DNA of 56,111 nucleotides, taken from an uncultured Muribaculaceae bacterium. GTDB lineage: Bacteria; Bacteroidota; Bacteroidia; Bacteroidales; Muribaculaceae. The stretch covers positions 1 to 56,111 of the forward strand of contig CAJUDL010000022.1 of assembly GCA_910585285.1 (NCBI GenBank). The letters run 5' to 3'. Both the position numbers and the translations under genes were made by a program. Shown piece by piece: positions 51,811-56,111 of the stretch. The notes beneath the pieces are model-generated. The model searched no databases. It saw only the letters and a list, made by a program, of their open reading frames with translations, and was not told the origin of the DNA. Position 1 is the first letter of the stretch, and each line of letters opens with the position of its first letter.

Positions 51811-52725
51811 GAGGCTTTTAAGCTCAGGATAACAGTCGAGAGCTTTCAAGGTCATGCCAAGATGCACTCTGGAAATCTCTCCACCCAAGCCGCCACGAGA
51901 GGCTGCCTTGCGAAGATTCCGGAGATGAAATCTATAGGCCCTTGCCGCTTTTCCAAGAGAAAGATTCCTTCTATAGTATTCCACTCTGCTTTGGGCGTAA
52001 TACTTCATTTTATTATGATTCACGGTCTCACCCCCCATGCTTTTACCCTCAAGATGAATAATCTTTGCCTGAGGGACAGACACCACATCATATCCTGCCC
52101 TATGAATGCGGGCACATAAATCCGTTTCCTCAAAATACATAAAAAACTCGGGGGCAAATCCACCTATCTCTTTTATCAGCTCCGCCCTAAGCATCAGGTC
52201 CGCTCCAGTAATATAGCCAACCTTTATCGGATGAGACGTATGGTTGAATCTTGAATTCCGGCCGAACAGAAGATGCTCGGGATGGCGCTTCATGCCCTCG
52301 CTGAATTCCCAAAGCGGTCCCGGCAATATCCTCCTGAAAGAGATTGCCCTTGACATATCTTCATGATAGAGGTTACCGCCGCACGCGCCACACTTCGGAT
52401 GCGAGTCCATATAGTCGAATAGGATTTTTACGGCATTGTTCACAAGTATTGTATCCGGATTGAGACAAAAATAATATTTACCCTTCGCAACTCCGAACCC
52501 CACATTGTTCGCAGTTCCAAACCCCCTGTTTTCAGGCATCTCCATGTATCTAACCGGTACACTCCCCCCAGAAAGGTTCAACATGGACCTCGATTCTGCT
52601 GTCGGAGCACTGTCAACTATTATGATTTCGCAATCTATGCCGACAGTTCTTTCCTCAATCGAGCGGATTGCATCAAGAATGAGATCCTCGGTGTGATAAT
52701 TGACTATTATTATACTTACGTCCAT
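51790..52725 (-). CDS. GT2 glycosyltransferase (rhamnosyltransferase-like)
   Basis: A 311-residue GT-A enzyme: VSIIIVNYHTEDLILDAIRS, ENRGFGTANNVGFGVAKG, LNPDTILV as the metal motif, and FFMYFEETDLCARIHRAGYDV near the end of the catalytic domain. This layout is common in dTDP-rhamnosyltransferases, but the donor is not proven. It lies 6 nt after the 52732 gene on the minus strand and belongs to a three-gene minus-strand unit. Confidence 0.88.
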   Translation of the reverse strand: MDVSIIIVNYHTEDLILDAIRSIEERTVGIDCEIIIVDSAPTAESRSMLNLSGGSVPVRYMEMPENRGFGTANNVGFGVAKGKYYFCLNPDTILVNNAVKILFDYMDSHPKCGACGGNLYHEDMSRAISFRRILPGPLWEFSEGMKRHPEHLLFGRNSRFNHTSHPIKVGYITGADLMLRAELIKEIGGFAPEFFMYFEETDLCARIHRAGYDVVSVPQAKIIHLEGKSMGGETVNHNKMKYYAQSRVEYYRRNLSLGKAARAYRFHLRNLRKAASRGGLGGEISRVHLGMTLKALDCYPELKSLLFPSQS

Positions 52726-52731
52726 TCTTAT

Positions 52732-53607
52732 CTATTTATTTTTCCACAACTTCGATTTCGCCATCATAAGAGCCAGCCTTACCGTATCCTTCATGTGGCG
52801 GAAGGTGCAGGGATATTTCAGGAAATATCGCATATGCCCGGCTGTCGAGACACCATCGCGGTTCAATTTCCTGACAAACTTGAAATATGCCCGTTCTTCC
52901 CATTTCTTAATCACGGCAGCCGGAAACGAGATGTCAGAACTCGTCATTGGAAGGAAATGCCGCCACTTGTTCTCATACATCTTCATGGTTTCGCTCATCC
53001 ATGCATTGTCAAAATGCCCGGGAGAGTCATGATAGATATCAACACATGTGCATACATAATTCTTATATTTTTTAGCGACACACAGCGAGAAATCAACATC
53101 ATAGCAATGAAAACCGGACAGCAGGGCGGTATCGAAACGCACCTCGCGCCAAACCTCCTTCCGGACAAACATCGACACTCCGTCAAGAGATACCGTTTCT
53201 TCAAACGCCTTCTCATCATCTATTGTAACCTTAAACTTTGTCCCGCACTCAATCACATTCATAAGCATCCAGCGCGAATCGATGCACCATCCTGACGGCA
53301 CATCAAACATTATCTTTGAACCGGTAAAGCCGATCACTCCGCAATCCTGTTCAGAAAGTTTCTCCTCAATCACAGGCCACCAATCACGGGAAATGAAACC
53401 GGCATCCTCATGCATGAAAAGCAGATATGGGAACTTTGCCCTTTCAGCACCTTCGTTATAAACCGCAGTCAAGGGTCTCGGGCTGACGTTGTTCTCAATT
53501 GCTATAATCTCATATTCACATCCGCAGATGGTTTCTTCAATATTCTTACGGAAACGCACAAGACGCTCCGGATTGACCGTACTTACTATTATTGATACCA
53601 TATCCAC
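52732..53607 (-). CDS. GT2-like glycosyltransferase, paralogue of 49071-49976
   Basis: A 291-residue GT-A enzyme with the same signatures as the plus-strand copy: AVYNEGAERAKFPYLLFMHE, DAGFISRDWWPVIEEKL, GFTGSKIMFDVPSGW and GFHCYDVDFSLCVAKKYKNYV. The two proteins align end to end, so they arose by duplication and probably use similar substrates. It is 3 nt from the GT90 gene upstream. Confidence 0.87.
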   Translation of the reverse strand: MDMVSIIVSTVNPERLVRFRKNIEETICGCEYEIIAIENNVSPRPLTAVYNEGAERAKFPYLLFMHEDAGFISRDWWPVIEEKLSEQDCGVIGFTGSKIMFDVPSGWCIDSRWMLMNVIECGTKFKVTIDDEKAFEETVSLDGVSMFVRKEVWREVRFDTALLSGFHCYDVDFSLCVAKKYKNYVCTCVDIYHDSPGHFDNAWMSETMKMYENKWRHFLPMTSSDISFPAAVIKKWEERAYFKFVRKLNRDGVSTAGHMRYFLKYPCTFRHMKDTVRLALMMAKSKLWKNK

Positions 53608-53610
53608 AGG

Positions 53611-54576
53611 CTACTTCATCAACGAAAGATACTTGTCGACAACCAGCAAACCAACCAATTTTTCCCGTTTCTTATCGGAAAATTGACTAATCCACTTTTT
53701 TGACTCCTCGGAAATCATCTGCGCTTCCTTAGGATGATTCATATAATAAGCTATTTTCTCGCCCACGTCAGAGAAATCCGGGGCAATCTCAATATAATGT
53801 TTACCGCCCTCAAGCTGCGAATGCATAAGCCATCCCTCAACGCTGGGTTTCGGCATCACAGGAACACAATTCGAAGCCATGATCCATTGCAACGACGATG
53901 CCATGTCGTATCCCTCAAGGGCAAGAATAAACTTATATTTGAAATGATCGGGTATCGACACGAACTCGGATTGCCAGCGTGAAGGATGGCTACGATTCGT
54001 GTCGCCCAAATCAAACATTCCATTGTCTGACCATTTCTCAAAAAACTTTACTCTCTCCGGCTTATTGAAAATATCTCCCCTGAAAAAAAGTTTCGGAATC
54101 TTCTTATAGAAAGGGATATTGTCGTGAGGGTTAAGCCAATGGCGTATCGAGTCGAGATTGAGAATCACCGCGTTCTCTTCATTCTTTCCATTGAGCCTGC
54201 GAGCTTTGATAAGAGTGGGGACCGCCGGATTCTCCCATACATCACCATCTTTGAATGCAAGAACCGAATCTTCAGGGAAGTAACGCAAAGTGCGTTGGGC
54301 ATCAATCGCATAGCGACTCTGAAATTTACCCACCTTCACATCCTTGAGGACGACTCCGGCTTCCTCAGAAATATAGAAAGGCTCCTCAAGACGGCAATAA
54401 ATGTCGCGACGCCATCTGAGATAGTCGGCATCAGCACGCTTCTCCCAGTTGCGCAACATCCTTCTTCGTCTGGCATTGAGCCAGAAACGGGGCACAAGAT
54501 TATGAAGTGCTCCCCCGATATAGAAGAACAGCGGCATCTTTTTACCCGGCAAGATGTATTTCTCAATGAAATTCAT
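53611..54576 (-). CDS. GT90 family glycosyltransferase (LpsA/CAP10-like)
   Basis: A 321-residue protein matching the GT90 pattern: KIPKLFFRGDIFNKPERVKF, MFDLGDTNRSHPSRW, FKYKFILALEGYDMASSLQW and IMASNCVPVMPKPS, as in LPS core transferases (LpsA, glucosyl or galactosyl) and CAP10 xylosyltransferases. The N-terminal region is basic and probably membrane-associated. It is the first gene of the minus-strand unit, divergent from the M28 gene. Confidence 0.85.
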   Translation of the reverse strand: MNFIEKYILPGKKMPLFFYIGGALHNLVPRFWLNARRRRMLRNWEKRADADYLRWRRDIYCRLEEPFYISEEAGVVLKDVKVGKFQSRYAIDAQRTLRYFPEDSVLAFKDGDVWENPAVPTLIKARRLNGKNEENAVILNLDSIRHWLNPHDNIPFYKKIPKLFFRGDIFNKPERVKFFEKWSDNGMFDLGDTNRSHPSRWQSEFVSIPDHFKYKFILALEGYDMASSLQWIMASNCVPVMPKPSVEGWLMHSQLEGGKHYIEIAPDFSDVGEKIAYYMNHPKEAQMISEESKKWISQFSDKKREKLVGLLVVDKYLSLMK

Positions 54577-54580
54577 ATTA

Positions 54581-54588
54581 CAAAATTA
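54581..54588 (-). promoter_or_regulatory. -7 box 4 nt from the GT90 start
   Basis: The minus strand reads TAATTTTG with only 4 nt between the box and the ATG at 54576. If it works, the message would be leaderless or nearly so. No -33 match is clear. Confidence 0.4.
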
Positions 54589-54620
54589 ACGTAAAATTTA
54601 GAAATTCGGAAGTTTATGAG

Positions 54621-54628
54621 TAATTTTG
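54621..54628 (+). promoter_or_regulatory. -7 box 4 nt from the M28 gene start
   Basis: TAATTTTG ends 4 nt before the ATG at 54633, the mirror image of the box for the divergent GT90 gene. This again suggests a leaderless message, or that a different promoter is used. Confidence 0.4.
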
Positions 54629-54632
54629 CAAT

Positions 54633-55613
54633 ATGCAAAACGTATTTACTTCAATATTAAGTTTGATATTGCTGGTATCTTGCAGCGCGAAGAAGGCAAA
54701 TTCCACCGATGAATCCGCCGGTTTTCAGGATTCATCCGAAATGATTGCCAACGCCGGGGAAGCTGTATCGTTCGATGCCGACAGCGCTTACGTCTATCTG
54801 AAAAAGCAGGTGGACTTCGGGCCGCGTGTGCCCAACACAGACGCTCATCGTCTTGCCGGCGACTGGATGGTATCGGAATTGAAACGACATGGAGCTGCCG
54901 TTATGGAGCAGCGTGCGGATCTCAAGGCTTTTGACGGCACGATGCTAAAAACCCGTAACATTTTCGGGCAGTTCAATCCCGATATGGAAGACCGCACGTT
55001 ATTGCTTGCGCATTACGACTGCCGTCCCTGGGCAGATGAGGATCCTGATCCTGAAAAAAGAAAGCAACCAGTTGACGGAGCGAATGACGGGGCAAGCGGT
55101 GTTGCTGTGCTTCTCGAAATCGCCCGGCAGCTTTCAATCGACAATCCCGGGAAAGGGATCGACATCCTATTTGTCGATGCCGAAGACTGGGGCACGGAAG
55201 GAGATGATGATTCCTGGGCAATGGGAACACGCTATTTTGTGGAGCATCCTATAAAAGACGGATATCTGCCTTCAAGAGTTATTGTGGCGGATATGGTAGG
55301 AGGCAAAGGGGCAAAGTTCCCGATAGAGTATTTCTCTCAACAATCTGCCCCCGCACTTGTTACCACAATATGGAATGCAGCTGCAGAGGCTGGTCACAGC
55401 GCGTTGTTTCCCCGTCAACTCGGAGGAGCGGTGACAGATGACCATGTGGAATTTATTAAACAAGGTATTCCGGCGGTTGATATTATTGAGTATCATCCCC
55501 GGTCCGGATTCAATCCCCATTGGCACACATCAACCGACAATATCGACAATATCGATAAAAACACCCTCAAGGCGGTAGGAGAAACGATACTTACGTATAT
55601 AATGAGGAATTAG
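54633..55613 (+). CDS. M28 family lipoprotein, glutaminyl cyclotransferase-like
   Basis: A 326-residue lipoprotein (lipobox LLVSC, Cys17). The M28 zinc-hydrolase fold is clear: LLAHYDCRPWADEDPDP, GANDGASGVAVLLEIA with zinc ligand Asp152, FVDAEDWGTEGDDDSW with Glu184, and FNPHWHTSTDNIDNID with a His ligand (His298 most likely). The single-zinc pattern and the VDAEDWG motif fit glutaminyl-peptide cyclotransferases, which convert N-terminal Gln to pyroglutamate on exported proteins. An aminopeptidase is the alternative. The last codons and the stop lie in a GAGGAAT/GAATTAG repeat. Confidence 0.8.
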   Translation: MQNVFTSILSLILLVSCSAKKANSTDESAGFQDSSEMIANAGEAVSFDADSAYVYLKKQVDFGPRVPNTDAHRLAGDWMVSELKRHGAAVMEQRADLKAFDGTMLKTRNIFGQFNPDMEDRTLLLAHYDCRPWADEDPDPEKRKQPVDGANDGASGVAVLLEIARQLSIDNPGKGIDILFVDAEDWGTEGDDDSWAMGTRYFVEHPIKDGYLPSRVIVADMVGGKGAKFPIEYFSQQSAPALVTTIWNAAAEAGHSALFPRQLGGAVTDDHVEFIKQGIPAVDIIEYHPRSGFNPHWHTSTDNIDNIDKNTLKAVGETILTYIMRN

Positions 55614-55708
55614 AAATGAGGAATGAGGATTTTGAGGACAAGGAATTAATTCCTAATTCCCAATTCCTAACTCCTAACTCCTAATTAAAAATTAAACATT
55701 AACATTAC
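55605..55708. repeat. Heptamer repeat spacer before tyrS
   Basis: GAGGAAT/GAGGAAT units on the left face CTAATTC/CTAACTC units on the right across a perfect palindrome GGAATTAATTCC (55642-55653). ATTAAAC/ATTACAC units then run up to the tyrS start. The left arm includes the stop codon of the M28 gene. Confidence 0.7.
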
Positions 55709-55720
55709 ACATTATACAAA

Positions 55721-56111
55721 ATGAATTTCATTGAAGAACTTACATGGCGCGGCATGATCCATACCATGATGCCCGGCACAGACGAACAGCTCAACAAAGA
55801 GATGACCACAGCATACCTCGGAATCGATCCGACGGCAGACTCACTTCACATCGGTCACCTCTGTGGAGTCATGATGCTCCGTCATTTCCAACGATGCGGG
55901 CATAAACCCTTAGCTCTTGTTGGCGGTGCCACCGGAATGATCGGCGACCCTTCGGGAAAATCCGCCGAGCGCAATCTTCTTGACGAGAAAACCCTCCGCC
56001 ACAATCAGGAGGCGATTAAGAAACAGCTTGCAAAATTCCTCGACTTCGAATCGGATGCCCCCAACCGTGCGGAAATGGTCAACAACTATGACTGGACCAA
56101 AGACGTGACAT
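55721..56111 (+). CDS. tyrS: Tyrosyl-tRNA synthetase (5' part, runs off the window)
   Basis: The first 130 codons of a class I synthetase, open at the window edge. MNFIEELTWRGMIHTMMPG starts the protein, GIDPTADSLHIGHL holds the HIGH motif in the TyrRS form, and VGGATGMIGDPSGKSAER is the ATP/tyrosine-site loop typical of bacterial TyrS. The catalytic and anticodon domains to the right are not in view. The ATG is preceded by a heptamer-type repeat, not by an evident promoter. Confidence 0.95.
   Translation, partial: MNFIEELTWRGMIHTMMPGTDEQLNKEMTTAYLGIDPTADSLHIGHLCGVMMLRHFQRCGHKPLALVGGATGMIGDPSGKSAERNLLDEKTLRHNQEAIKKQLAKFLDFESDAPNRAEMVNNYDWTKDVT

Overview
The window is a chromosomal segment of a gut-type member of the Bacteroidales. 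Its SusC/SusD pair, glycoside hydrolases GH92, GH95, GH89 and GH31, T9SS-like C-terminal sorting tails, TAnnTTTG -7 promoter boxes and carboxynorspermidine synthase all point there. A Muribaculaceae-like genome is my best guess, from protein style and not from any search.

Positions 1-23400 are a host-glycan utilisation region. On the minus strand, reading away from about 15.6 kb, lie susC, susD, a secreted glycan-binding-like protein, a GH95 fucosidase, a GH92 alpha-mannosidase and two small secreted proteins. Between GH95 and GH92 sits a plus-strand RAYT-type (REP-associated tyrosine) transposase fused to a DprA/SLOG-like domain, flanked by short tandem arrays. Divergently on the plus strand are a FucP-like permease, a PfkB sugar kinase, a histidine acid phosphatase, and a 1128-residue protein that fuses a second copy of that phosphatase to a GH89 alpha-N-acetylglucosaminidase. 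The simplest reading is capture and trimming of fucosylated, alpha-GlcNAc-capped or mannosylated host glycans, import of released fucose, and dephosphorylation of an unknown substrate.

Positions 23500-44930 are mostly housekeeping: tRNA-Pro(CGG), a UbiA/MenA-like prenyltransferase, a phosphatidylethanolamine operon (psd, pssA) with DUF4834-like, HAD and histidine kinase genes, pheT, a yebC-family gene, a minus-strand operon (tsaE, birA, a flippase-like membrane protein, a small membrane protein, a BspA-type LRR protein), carboxynorspermidine synthase, GH31, lpxB, a beta-helix-like lipoprotein and metG.

Positions 44930-54580 are a surface-polysaccharide glycosyltransferase cluster with GT4, GT2 and GT90 enzymes on both strands. 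It contains a 5'-truncated GT2 gene butted against a 5'-truncated copy of the SLOG-like domain seen in the RAYT. The window ends with an M28 glutaminyl cyclotransferase-like lipoprotein and the 5' part of tyrS.

The intergenic DNA is rich in structured repeats. A hairpin with a CGCAAGCG loop, or the matching arm of the same element, lies just upstream of five unrelated start codons. Two full 173-bp copies of that element have different stem bases but conserved pairing. Runs of 7-nt repeats begin inside or at the stop codons of many genes. A 250-bp element has 17-bp inverted ends, and MITE-like inverted repeats are present. The strongest candidates for something new are the phosphatase-GH89 fusion, the RAYT-SLOG fusion with its arrays, and the leader-hairpin family.
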